From Deltaproteobacteria bacterium (GTDB lineage: Bacteria; Myxococcota; Myxococcia; Myxococcales; JAHFDP01), in the NCBI GenBank assembly GCA_023248955.1, contig JAHFDP010000021.1, positions 1 to 51,660 of the forward strand: a DNA stretch of 51,660 nt, given 5' to 3'. Each line of letters starts with the position of its first letter. The first letter of the stretch is position 1. The position numbers and the translations under genes were made by a program. Positions 8,408-16,999 of this stretch are shown piece by piece. The notes under the pieces were generated by a model, which searched no databases, had not been told where the DNA came from, and saw only the letters and a program-made list of their open reading frames with translations.

Positions 8408-9183
8408 GCAATACTTTCGATCACACCGTCGAAAACGTGCACCGCGGGTCCGGTCATCCAGATCTCGGAAAGTCCCGCCACGGCTTCGACGGTGAGCGCC
8501 CCGCCGGGCAAATACACCACTTGAGGCACACCTACCTTTGCGCGCCCTTCCGCGATCGCCGCCGCCACCGTCGCGCAGGCGCCCGTTCCACACGCTTCCG
8601 TGAGCCCGGCGCCTCGCTCCCACACGCTCACTTCCCATCCATTCGCGACGGCGCGCGCAAATTCCGCATTCACGCCACCGTCAAAAGCCCGCGCCACCCA
8701 TGGACCCAGCAGCGCCGCGCAATCGGCCACCGGCTCGTCCCAAAACGAGACCGCGTGGGCATTGCCGATCGACACACGCCGCACGTCCAGCGTTCGTCCC
8801 GCGACCGTCAAGGTTTCCCGTTGGTCCGCAACGATCGCCGGCCCCATTGCCACGCGCACGCCGTTGTTTTCGCGCGTACAGACGCGAACGCCGGCCGCTG
8901 TTTCCAACTGAATCTCGTCGCGCTTCAACTTCGCGAACAGGTAGGCGGCCACGCAGCGTGCGCCGTTGCCACACATGGCAGCCTCGGATCCGTCGGCGTT
9001 GTAAATGTGCAACCGCGCATCGAATCGATCGCTCGGGAGCAGCGTCAACACGCCGTCCCCGCCGATGCCTCGGTGACGATCGCAGAGCTGCCGCGCGCGC
9101 TCAGCACCCACGCGCGCTCCGCCATCACACTGATCGAGCAGCACGAAATCGTTCCCGAGGCCGTGCCACTTAGAAAATTCCAT
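8404..9183 (-). CDS. dapF: Diaminopimelate epimerase
   Basis: The protein has 259 residues. DapF interconverts LL- and meso-diaminopimelate in the lysine and peptidoglycan pathway, using two cysteines as acid and base. Both are present: MCGNGARC and EACGTGACA. The N-terminal FSKWHGLGNDFVLLD is diagnostic. The ATG at 9181-9183 is chosen because homology begins there; an in-frame extension to 9228 would overlap the divergent kinase gene. A TATACT hexamer lies 8 nt upstream, so the transcript may have little or no leader. It is the first gene of the unit ending at 6688. Confidence 0.96.
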   Translation of the reverse strand: MEFSKWHGLGNDFVLLDQCDGGARVGAERARQLCDRHRGIGGDGVLTLLPSDRFDARLHIYNADGSEAAMCGNGARCVAAYLFAKLKRDEIQLETAAGVRVCTRENNGVRVAMGPAIVADQRETLTVAGRTLDVRRVSIGNAHAVSFWDEPVADCAALLGPWVARAFDGGVNAEFARAVANGWEVSVWERGAGLTEACGTGACATVAAAIAEGRAKVGVPQVVYLPGGALTVEAVAGLSEIWMTGPAVHVFDGVIESIA

Positions 9184-9199
9184 AACCTTCCAGTATAGA
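9171..9199. promoter_or_regulatory. Back-to-back promoters for dapF and a Ser/Thr kinase gene
   Basis: On the plus strand TAGAAA (9171-9176) and TATAGA (9194-9199) are 17 bp apart, and the kinase GTG follows 7 nt later. On the minus strand TATACT (9192-9197) lies 8 nt before the dapF ATG, without a good -35. The two -10 candidates overlap by four bases, so only one polymerase could bind at a time. This is a by-eye prediction. Confidence 0.4.
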
Positions 9200-9206
9200 G
9201 ACCCGC

Positions 9207-10469
<1,263 letters not shown>

Positions 10470-10504
10470 TCGCAAAGCTCGCTTTGATTGGAGCCACGCC
10501 ATTT

Positions 10505-10592
10505 CGTCATGGCTGGCCAAGGAGCCGGCCATCCACGTGTATCTTACCGGCGTCCACCCCGTGGATGGCCGGGTCAAGCCCGGCCATGACGG
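10505..10592. repeat. Dispersed palindromic repeat (copy A) between the two kinase genes
   Basis: An imperfect 88-bp inverted repeat. The left arm begins CGTCATGGCTGGCCAAGG; the right arm is CGTGGATGGCCGGGTCAAGC followed by CCGGCCATGACGG. The right arm itself contains the small hairpin CCGGGTCAAGCCCGG. The same sequence recurs at 16623-16720 and, degraded, at 6642-6687. Lying between convergent genes, it could act as a bidirectional transcription barrier. The rest of the gap between the two kinase genes shows nothing else. Confidence 0.75.
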
Positions 10593-10625
10593 GTTGTGCA
10601 GCCTCACCTCAAGCGAGTTTTGGGA

Positions 10626-12341
10626 TTAATCGCTCAAAACTTCCTTCAACGTCTCTTTTCCGCCTGCCGGCACATCCACGGTGCGCAGGCGCTCCTTGCC
10701 CAATTCGTCGTTCCACAAACGCACATGGTGCACACCGGCTGAGAGCCTCAACGTGGTGGGCGCGTCGTCCTGCTGCGCGCCGTCCACTTCCACGTGCGCC
10801 CACGGAACGACTTGGAGCACTAGCGTTCCGTCGACCCGCGCAACTTTGATCGGCGAAACCGTCTGCGTGGGAGTGGGTTCCGGCGGCTTGAGGTTGATGA
10901 CGACTTGCTTGGGCGACTCTGGTGGCGCCTCACGTTTGTCTACCGGTGGAGTCACGGGCGGCGTTTCAGCATGCTCCTGCGCAACATGCTTTTTTACCAG
11001 CGGGGTCGCTATCGGCTGACTGGGCACGAGCGTCACCGGAGGGACCGTCAGCGCGACCGGACCGGGCGAAACCGCGACCGGCGCGGCCGCCACCACTTCG
11101 ACTGGCGGCGCCGCATGCGACGTTTCCACTTGCGCGGTATCGTTCGGGCCGAAACCACGAACCACCGCGAACGCGCCGCCCATGGCCACCACCATCACCA
11201 ACGCACCGGCTGCGATTATGCCACCAGAAATTCCGTGCGACGCCGCTGGAGCCGGCGGCGGCGCGCGGTGCAGATCCGCAACACTCGCTTCCATCGGCGA
11301 GGGCCGTGGCGTTCTTGGCGGCGCCGCCGCCCGCATGTCCGCAGTAGCACCCCCGCCAAAAACTTCGTCCATGCTGAGCGTGCCGCCCAACGGCGTCGGC
11401 GTCGACGTATCCGGCGGCGCAAATTTCCCCACCACCTGCGCGATACTCGATGCGGTCACCAGCGTCCCCATCGAGACGAGAAGTGCTTCGAGCTCGGCCT
11501 GCAGCGTCGCACAGTCGGGCGTGCGCGCGTCGCGATCCTTAGCAAGCGCACGGCGAACGATTTCCCAAAGTTCAGATGGCGCGTCGGACCGCAACTCAGC
11601 AATCGGTCGCGGCTCTTGTGTCAATATTATATTAAGTGTCGCAACCTCGCTCGGGCCCTCGAAGGGCTTCGCGCCCGTCACCAACTCGTAGAGCACGACA
11701 CCCAGGGCGAAAACATCGGAACGTCGATCAAGCGGCTCACCGCGCAACTGCTCCGGCGACATGTAGGCGATCTTGCCTTTGAGCGTTCCGGTGTGCGTTC
11801 GCCCGCCACCACTGCTGCTGCCACCGGCCGCTTTGGCGATCCCGAAGTCCACGACCTTCACGCTGCCGTTCTTGTGCAGAAGAATGTTGTCGGGCGAAAC
11901 ATCGCGATGCACGAGGCCCATCGGCGCGCCGGAGGCGTCGGTCATGTTGTGCGCGTAGTGCAAACCGCCCGCGGCCAAGCTGACCACGCGCAGAATTTCC
12001 GGCAACGGGAGTTTCTGATCGAGCTCACGCGCGCGCGCCAACGCAGCCCGTAAGTTGGGCCCGTCGATGAATTCCATGGCGATGTAGTAGTTGCCGCTGA
12101 TTTCGCCGAGGTCGAAGATCTGGCCGATGTTGGGGTGATCCAACGTTGCGGCGAGGCGAGCCTCGTTGAGAAACATCTGCACGAAGGCTTCGTCGCGAGC
12201 CAGGTGCGGAAGGATGCGTTTTAAGCAGACGGACTTTTCGAATCCGCCTGGGCCGGCTGCCTTTGCGAGATAGACTTCGGCCATGCCGCCATTGGCCACG
12301 AGGCGGACGAGCCGGTATTTGCCAAGGGCGCCGGAGCTCAC
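10626..12341 (-). CDS. Ser/Thr protein kinase with transmembrane segment and PEGA domain
   Basis: The protein has 571 residues, starting at GTG (12339-12341). Kinase domain: glycine loop VANGGMAEVY, lysine in CLKRILPHL, catalytic HRDVSPDN (145-152), DFG (165-167) and KIAYMSPEQLRG. The HRDVSPDN form, with V-S instead of L-K, is common among myxobacterial kinases. A ~100-residue linker leads to a membrane segment at ~372-394, a Pro/Val-rich spacer, and a C-terminal PEGA-type beta domain (~503-571, VPWAHVEVDGAQ and ATTLRLSAGVHHVRL-like pattern). PEGA domains are usually extracytoplasmic and may bind the envelope. TAGACT lies 6 nt upstream of the GTG and no ribosome site is visible. Confidence 0.92.
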   Translation of the reverse strand: MSSGALGKYRLVRLVANGGMAEVYLAKAAGPGGFEKSVCLKRILPHLARDEAFVQMFLNEARLAATLDHPNIGQIFDLGEISGNYYIAMEFIDGPNLRAALARARELDQKLPLPEILRVVSLAAGGLHYAHNMTDASGAPMGLVHRDVSPDNILLHKNGSVKVVDFGIAKAAGGSSSGGGRTHTGTLKGKIAYMSPEQLRGEPLDRRSDVFALGVVLYELVTGAKPFEGPSEVATLNIILTQEPRPIAELRSDAPSELWEIVRRALAKDRDARTPDCATLQAELEALLVSMGTLVTASSIAQVVGKFAPPDTSTPTPLGGTLSMDEVFGGGATADMRAAAPPRTPRPSPMEASVADLHRAPPPAPAASHGISGGIIAAGALVMVVAMGGAFAVVRGFGPNDTAQVETSHAAPPVEVVAAAPVAVSPGPVALTVPPVTLVPSQPIATPLVKKHVAQEHAETPPVTPPVDKREAPPESPKQVVINLKPPEPTPTQTVSPIKVARVDGTLVLQVVPWAHVEVDGAQQDDAPTTLRLSAGVHHVRLWNDELGKERLRTVDVPAGGKETLKEVLSD

Positions 12342-12377
12342 GGGATAAGTCTACCCCAGGATCGCTCCGCGGCTGAT

Positions 12378-12630
12378 TTAACCGGAAAGCCACAGTTGCC
12401 GCGGAACCGAGACGGTCGAACGTGGGCCGGCTACGAGGCGCGGACGAGGAGCCCCCGGAAGCGCACTTTTCGGTGCGCTGAGGAGGCACCGGAGGAGCCC
12501 GCTATGTGATCGGGCGCATCCAGCGCCACCAATCGGGCCGGCCGCGCTTTCTGCATGCGCGGCAAGCACCGAAGTAGACGGCTCGCGATCGGCCGTCGCA
12601 GGTAACGGCAATTGTGGTTTTTCGGTTTAG
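12378..12630. mobile_element. Full-length 253-bp inverted-repeat element with a structured core
   Basis: The termini TTAACCGGAAAGCCACAG and (reverse complement) TAAACCGAAAAACCACAA form ~24-bp imperfect inverted repeats. The interior has three hairpins: 12461-12478 (GCGCAC/GTGCGC), 12513-12527 (GGCGC/GCGCC) and 12541-12563 (GCCGCGC/GCGCGGC). The interior aligns with that of 29675-29928, but the ends differ from it, while the ends match the 80-bp copy at 6542-6621. No transposase is encoded, so this is a MITE-like non-autonomous element. The flanks, 12342-12377 and 12631-12723, carry no gene. Confidence 0.75.
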
Positions 12631-12723
12631 TTTTCACCGGCCTTCGGCGGTCCCCGACGCCGGAAACGGGTTCGAGTTTCTTCTTAGGTGACCACTTCGC
12701 GTGTGCAAAAGACGCGAAAGGAC

Positions 12724-13248
12724 CTACTTAACCTCAGCCACAAACGGCAGATTGCGATAGAGGCCCGCGCGGTCCAGCCCGTAGCCGACCACAAATTTAT
12801 CCTCGATAGAGAACCCCAAATAAGAGACCGGTACCTGCACGCGCGCGCGCGACGGCTTCGTGAGCAGCGAGCAGACCCGCACGCTCCGCGGATGGCGTGT
12901 CTCCAAATTTTCGAGCAGGTACTTCATGGTGAGTCCGGTATCGACGATGTCTTCCACCACCACCACGTCCTTACCGACGATGGGCCGGGTGAGGTCGGTG
13001 GTGATCTGCACCACGCCGCTCGTCTCCGTGGCGTCGCCGTAGCTGGAGAGACCGACGAAATCGATGGAGAGCGGCAAGTCGATGGCGCGGGCCAAGTCAG
13101 CGAGAAAAATGAACGAGCCTTTCAGCACGCCCACCAGAACCAGATCGCGGCCTTGGTAATCGCTCGCGATCTGCGCGCCCAGGATGCGGACACGCGCTTG
13201 CAGCACTTCTTCGGAAAAGAGGACGTTCAAGTTTTCGGCGAGTTTCAT
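12724..13248 (-). CDS. hpt: Hypoxanthine phosphoribosyltransferase
   Basis: The protein has 174 residues and transfers phosphoribose from PRPP to hypoxanthine/guanine in purine salvage. The PRPP-binding loop is [21 protein letters not shown] is the family's base-binding region, and [15 protein letters not shown] is another signature. The ATG at 13246-13248 is preferred because GGGA lies 9 nt upstream and homology begins there; ATG at 13263 would add MGSHP. The gene lies 20 bp after tdk, so the two salvage enzymes are probably co-transcribed. Confidence 0.95.
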   Translation of the reverse strand: MKLAENLNVLFSEEVLQARVRILGAQIASDYQGRDLVLVGVLKGSFIFLADLARAIDLPLSIDFVGLSSYGDATETSGVVQITTDLTRPIVGKDVVVVEDIVDTGLTMKYLLENLETRHPRSVRVCSLLTKPSRARVQVPVSYLGFSIEDKFVVGYGLDRAGLYRNLPFVAEVK

Positions 13249-13268
13249 TGGATGGGATCCCATATAAA

Positions 13269-13871
13269 TTAGAATGGCAACCGCGCTTGCTCCGGCACGA
13301 CGGTCCGCGGTTGCGGCTCGGGCTTGAAACATTTGCGGCAACGCGCTTCGTACGATTCCGACGCGCCCACCAACACCTGATCAGAGCTTGCGGCGAGCCG
13401 CTGCGTGCGGTTGGCGGGATTGCCGCACGCCACGCAGATGGCCAGCTCCTTCGAGACAAATTCGCTCACCGCGAGCAGTTGCGGCATCGGCTCGAAGGGC
13501 TTTCCGCGGTAGTCCTGATCGAGGCCCGCGCAGATCACCCGCACGCCGCGCGCGGCCAATTTTTCGCAAACATCCACGATGGCTGATCCCAAAAATTGCA
13601 CCTCGTCGATGCCCACCACTTCGACGTCGGGATCGAGCAGGCGCATCACGTCCTCGGCGGTGTCGATGGCCACACCGGAGAGTTTTTGCGCCGAGTGGCT
13701 GGCGATGGCTTCGTCGTCGTAGCGGCGATCGATGCGCGGCTTGAAAATCTGCACGCGTTGCCGCGCGATGATGGCCCGTTTGAGCCGACGGATCAGCTCT
13801 TCGGTTTTGCCGGAAAACATCGATCCGCAAATCGTCTCGATCCAGCCAGTGCTGGTCGGTGCGTGATGCAT
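13269..13871 (-). CDS. tdk: Thymidine kinase
   Basis: The protein has 200 residues. It phosphorylates thymidine (and deoxyuridine) with ATP. The P-loop is GSMFSGKT near residue 16, the Mg/DEXX-type motif is GIDEVQFLG, and the lasso/zinc region has CVACG and CRKC cysteine pairs, typical of type II bacterial thymidine kinases. The sequence [13 protein letters not shown] precedes the central strand. The start ATG lies 12 nt downstream of the upstream gene's stop, so expression probably depends on the transcript of the fused barrel protein. The C-terminus ends PEQARLPF. Confidence 0.96.
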   Translation of the reverse strand: MHHAPTSTGWIETICGSMFSGKTEELIRRLKRAIIARQRVQIFKPRIDRRYDDEAIASHSAQKLSGVAIDTAEDVMRLLDPDVEVVGIDEVQFLGSAIVDVCEKLAARGVRVICAGLDQDYRGKPFEPMPQLLAVSEFVSKELAICVACGNPANRTQRLAASSDQVLVGASESYEARCRKCFKPEPQPRTVVPEQARLPF

Positions 13872-13883
13872 GTCGAGGGGCCC

Positions 13884-15512
13884 CTAGTATTCGAGCAGAA
13901 GGCCGAACCGCCAGCGCGCGGCCGACAGGTTCAGCGTGTGTGAATTGGCAGGCAAAACGAGACGCTCATACTCCGCGAAGAAGTGCGTCGCTTTCAGACC
14001 CGTGTCCTCGTTCGCCTCGCGCGTGAGACGTCCATCCGTCATGAGGTGCTCAAACCAGTCGAGCGAGAGCAGTCCGCCCACGCCCCAGGAGTAGCCGTAG
14101 CCAACACCGCTGGCGCTGTGTCCCTGCGCGTCGCGCGCCACATTGCCGGTGCCGTTGGTGGCGTTCCACCGAGCGGCCACGGCCGCCACGCGCGCAAACG
14201 GGGCGATGGGAAAAACATGAACAAACGGATCGAATCGATACGCCAGTGAGAGCGAAAACGGCAAAATGTTCAGCAGCGTGGGATCGCTCGAAACGGGACA
14301 GAGACCGCTCGCCGGATCTGGTGTGACGCACTTGATGCGGCCGTGCCCGATGTTTTGCCAATAGCCGCCGCCCAGCCCGACAGCCAACGTTCCGTAATTT
14401 GAAATCGGCTCCCACGAAAGCGCGCCTTCGCCGAGCAGGGGGATGCGATTGCCAAACACGTCGCTGTAGGGCGTCTTGCCGGCGGACTTCAACTCGTTGT
14501 CGATGAGCGGGTTGTAGTTGCCGACCGAAAATTCGAATCCCACGCTGCGGCTCGGCTCGGCGCGCGCGGCGATCGGCAGCAAAAATAGCGCACCCAAGAT
14601 CGTCGCCTTGCGCCGCCGCCAGAGGGGGATCGCCAAGAGCGCGAGCCACCAAGCGCCGCCGCCGCTGGCGCATCCGCCACCCTGTGCCCCACCGCCATCG
14701 TCGTCGCGGTAGTGGCGCCAGAAGTCCTGCACCTGTTGCGGCGTACCGATCACCGCGGCCGAGAAAGCACTCTGGTCGCCGACCGTGTCGATCGCCGCTA
14801 CCGTGACCTCGTAGTTGGCTCCGTTGAGCAGGCCAGTCACTCGCGTCGAACAGGCGGCCCCGTTGCAGGCGCTGGTATCCACTTTTTTTTCAGCCGGCGC
14901 CCCACCACCATCCGTACCAGCTGCGATTGTGTGAACCAGGAAGGATTGCGCCACCTGTTTGCTGCTGGCGGCGGCTTTCCATGTCCAATTCACAACCAGG
15001 CTGGTGTCGCCGGATTCCACGGTCACGTTGGTTGGAGCCGGCGGAGGAATGGTGGTGAAATTGAGGGCCGCGATGCCTTTTGCAGTAGAGGCCGTGCCAC
15101 CGAGCGGTCCCGCTGGCACGGTGACAACCACGCAGAAATAGCTCGTCCCCGACTTGCCATCCGGACTGCCGCAGGAGGGGCCGATGCCGGGGAAGTCCTG
15201 AATTTTGAGCGTCTGATCGGTGGTTCCCGGAAACGTTTCCGGCTGCGTTGGCTCGGGACCGTCGGCGCGAAGCGAGACATTGCCGGTGTCGCTCGAGCAA
15301 TCGGATTTCGCGGATAGAAAGACCGATTCGGTGGCGCTCGTCGACGCCGCACCCGCGTCCCATTTGAACGCGACGGCCGTGTTGGCCTTGCAGGCGGCCA
15401 TCCCGACATTCGCCAACGATGTGTCGACGAAGTTGACCGTGAATGTGGAATCCGCGCGCGCCGCCAGCGGAACGAAGGCGACCGCAACCACGAAGCTAAA
15501 AAGGAGACGCAT
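13884..15512 (-). CDS. Fused FN3/MYXO-CTERM protein and outer-membrane beta-barrel protein
   Basis: The protein has 542 residues. Part 1: signal peptide (MRLLFSFVVAVAFVPLAARA), a secreted region with several Cys, and a fibronectin type III-like domain (~155-258, ending GTPQQVQDFW). Then comes a MYXO-CTERM-like signal at ~276-302: GGGCASGGGAWWLALLAIPL followed by WRRRK. Part 2 begins at once with a second signal-like stretch (ATILGALFLLPIAARAEPS) and a ~220-residue outer-membrane barrel with alternating strands and an aromatic C-terminus (RFGLLLEY). In Myxococcus these resemble two adjacent gene families (MXAN_2561 and MXAN_2562, named from memory). No stop separates them here. A frameshift or missing stop, real fusion, or an internal TTG start near 14597 are all possible. 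Confidence 0.8.
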   Translation of the reverse strand: MRLLFSFVVAVAFVPLAARADSTFTVNFVDTSLANVGMAACKANTAVAFKWDAGAASTSATESVFLSAKSDCSSDTGNVSLRADGPEPTQPETFPGTTDQTLKIQDFPGIGPSCGSPDGKSGTSYFCVVVTVPAGPLGGTASTAKGIAALNFTTIPPPAPTNVTVESGDTSLVVNWTWKAAASSKQVAQSFLVHTIAAGTDGGGAPAEKKVDTSACNGAACSTRVTGLLNGANYEVTVAAIDTVGDQSAFSAAVIGTPQQVQDFWRHYRDDDGGGAQGGGCASGGGAWWLALLAIPLWRRRKATILGALFLLPIAARAEPSRSVGFEFSVGNYNPLIDNELKSAGKTPYSDVFGNRIPLLGEGALSWEPISNYGTLAVGLGGGYWQNIGHGRIKCVTPDPASGLCPVSSDPTLLNILPFSLSLAYRFDPFVHVFPIAPFARVAAVAARWNATNGTGNVARDAQGHSASGVGYGYSWGVGGLLSLDWFEHLMTDGRLTREANEDTGLKATHFFAEYERLVLPANSHTLNLSAARWRFGLLLEY

Positions 15513-15519
15513 GCGAAAT

Positions 15520-15548
15520 CGTATACAGCAAAGCGTGGGCCATGCCGA
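15520..15548 (-). promoter_or_regulatory. Candidate sigma-70-type promoter of the fused barrel protein gene
   Basis: On the minus strand TCGGCA (15543-15548) and TATACG (15520-15525) are separated by 17 bp. The ATG at 15512 begins 7 nt after the -10-like hexamer, so the transcript would start at or near the start codon. Confidence 0.38.
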
Positions 15549-15607
15549 CATTCGAGTGAAGGCGTGATCCGACGGCCAAGTTGACAGCGACGCCGGGTGC
15601 GGCGGCG

Positions 15608-16570
15608 TCACCTTGTCATGGCCAATGCGACGCGAATGGCGTTGACGGCGACCGCGCGAATGTTGTCCTGCACCGCGAACATTTGCAGCGGCCCGCCGGG
15701 CACCGCGCGCAGCCGCCCGACCAACGCATCGTCATCGCCAGTTGCCAGAAGCGGCATCGGATAGACGTGATCAGTGGGCGCGTCGACCACTTTCACGCTG
15801 GAGGCGCCGCGCAAAATCTTGCGCGCTTCCTCCGCATCGACCGGGCGTTCGGTCTCCGCCGAGATCGCCGCCGCGTGTCCGTACATCACTGGAACCCGCA
15901 CCGCGTTGACGTGCACCGCGAGGTTCGGCGCGGAAAAGAGGCGTCGCAACTCGGCAGGCACGGCCAATTCACGCGAGGTGAAATCGCCCGCGAACCCTCC
16001 GACCTCGGGAATCAAATTGAACGCCAGCCGATGCGGAAAGCGGCGCGCACGCACGGGACGCGCGGAAAGCAGCAGCGTGGCTTGGCGCGACAGCTCCGCG
16101 GGACCGCGCGCGGCCGCGCCAGATGCGGACTCCAGCAGCGTGACATCGACCCGCGAAAGTTTGGCCGCACGGTGGAGCGGGGCCAGCGCCAGAGCCAGGA
16201 GCGTCGTCGCCGCGCCGGGAATCGCAACGTGTCGCGCACCCGCGGCCAGCGCGCCGTTGACGGCGTCGATCACCAGCGGAATTTTCGCGTCGCCGCGCGC
16301 GGCACGCGAAACATCGAGCGAACGCGCCGCGGCCGCGATGAGCTCTGGCGTTCGCGCCGACGACGGCGAGAAGAGAACCAGATCCAATCCCGCCAACGCA
16401 CGTGCGCTGGCCGGCAGCACCCGCACGTCCGCGCCACGAAACGCGATCGAACCATGCGCCGTCGCGCCGCCAAAAAAACGTACATCTGTAACCTTGGCCG
16501 AACTCTCATCGAGCGAACGAACCATTTCGCGTCCGACCGGACCGCGAACACCCACAATGCCGATTTTCAC
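15608..16570 (-). CDS. Aspartate-semialdehyde dehydrogenase homologue lacking the catalytic Cys
   Basis: The protein has 320 residues from a GTG start with AAAGG 5 nt upstream. The fold follows Asd: N-terminal GIVGVRGPVGREM dinucleotide motif, VTLLESASGAAARG (aligned with the usual QAVSGAG), and VNAVRVPVMYGHAAAIS (aligned with VPVxxGHS). Where active enzymes have NPxCxT, this protein has IPGAAT (residues 117-122), so both Asn and the nucleophilic Cys are replaced; A120 takes the Cys position. This recalls USG-1-type Asd homologues, which also lack the Cys and have no known activity. It should not be annotated as active Asd; the true asd is probably elsewhere. The frame is intact. Confidence 0.82.
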   Translation of the reverse strand: MKIGIVGVRGPVGREMVRSLDESSAKVTDVRFFGGATAHGSIAFRGADVRVLPASARALAGLDLVLFSPSSARTPELIAAAARSLDVSRAARGDAKIPLVIDAVNGALAAGARHVAIPGAATTLLALALAPLHRAAKLSRVDVTLLESASGAAARGPAELSRQATLLLSARPVRARRFPHRLAFNLIPEVGGFAGDFTSRELAVPAELRRLFSAPNLAVHVNAVRVPVMYGHAAAISAETERPVDAEEARKILRGASSVKVVDAPTDHVYPMPLLATGDDDALVGRLRAVPGGPLQMFAVQDNIRAVAVNAIRVALAMTR

Positions 16571-16622
16571 AAAAACCTTTCGTTAGACCCAAAAAAGTAA
16601 CCCTTCAGTCCGGCATACCAGT

Positions 16623-16720
16623 CGTCATGGCCGACAGCTGATCCCCGGGTCAAGCCCGGGGAGGCCATCCACGTGCATCGAAATCCTCGTGGATGGCCGG
16701 GTCAAGCCCGGCCATGACGG
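16623..16720. repeat. Dispersed palindromic repeat (copy B)
   Basis: CGTCATGGCC (left end) and CGTGGATGGCCGGGTCAAGC plus CCGGCCATGACGG (right arm) bound a 98-bp inverted repeat with two internal CCCGGGTCAAGCCCGGG-type hairpins. The right arm is essentially identical to that at 10561-10592. It occupies most of the gap between the Asd-like gene and the YdcH-like gene; the outer flanks share CAGTCC/GGACTG. Confidence 0.75.
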
Positions 16721-16739
16721 ACTGAACAGGACCCAAAAA

Positions 16740-16937
16740 CTACGTCGCTCGCGCTTCCTCACTCACGCGCGCGAGCCGTTCGATCTGATCGCGCTTGGCC
16801 AGCTTCTGCTTCTTGAGCCGATGCAACGCAATGTCTTCTTCCAGCGACAACCAGGCTTTGCGCTCGAGAATCGCAACGCGTTCATTGAGCTCGTGATGTT
16901 CGCGCTTGAGCTGCTCTAACACCATCTTCGTCTCCAT
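16740..16937 (-). CDS. Small coiled-coil protein of the YdcH/DUF465 type
   Basis: The protein has 65 residues: METKMVLEQLKREHHELNER..., then LSLEEDIALHRLKKQKLAKRD. The pattern of a helical hairpin with LHRLKKQKLxxKDQI is characteristic of DUF465/YdcH proteins, which have no established function. The ATG at 16937 is chosen because GGAGG lies 8 nt upstream; an ATG two codons earlier (16943) would be only 2 nt from that site. It is probably transcribed with tsaB, 62 bp upstream. Confidence 0.8.
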   Translation of the reverse strand: METKMVLEQLKREHHELNERVAILERKAWLSLEEDIALHRLKKQKLAKRDQIERLARVSEEARAT

Positions 16938-16999
16938 GCGCATCGCCTCCTGCGGATCTGCGCGACCCTCGATCAAGCTTAATGCCCGATCACGGCAGG

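Noticed and set aside
8218-9198. Open frame of 326 codons on the plus strand across rlmN and dapF
   Set aside because: The sequence is Arg/His-rich without domains, and both minus-strand genes have catalytic motifs here.
12378-12637. Short minus-strand open frames in the element (for example HRKVRFRGLLVRAS)
   Set aside because: They are translations of the hairpin repeats; similar frames in the second copy are shifted and differ in length, so coding is unlikely.
12640-12660. Intrinsic terminator at CCGGCCTTCGGCGG
   Set aside because: The stem is mismatched and no T-run follows.
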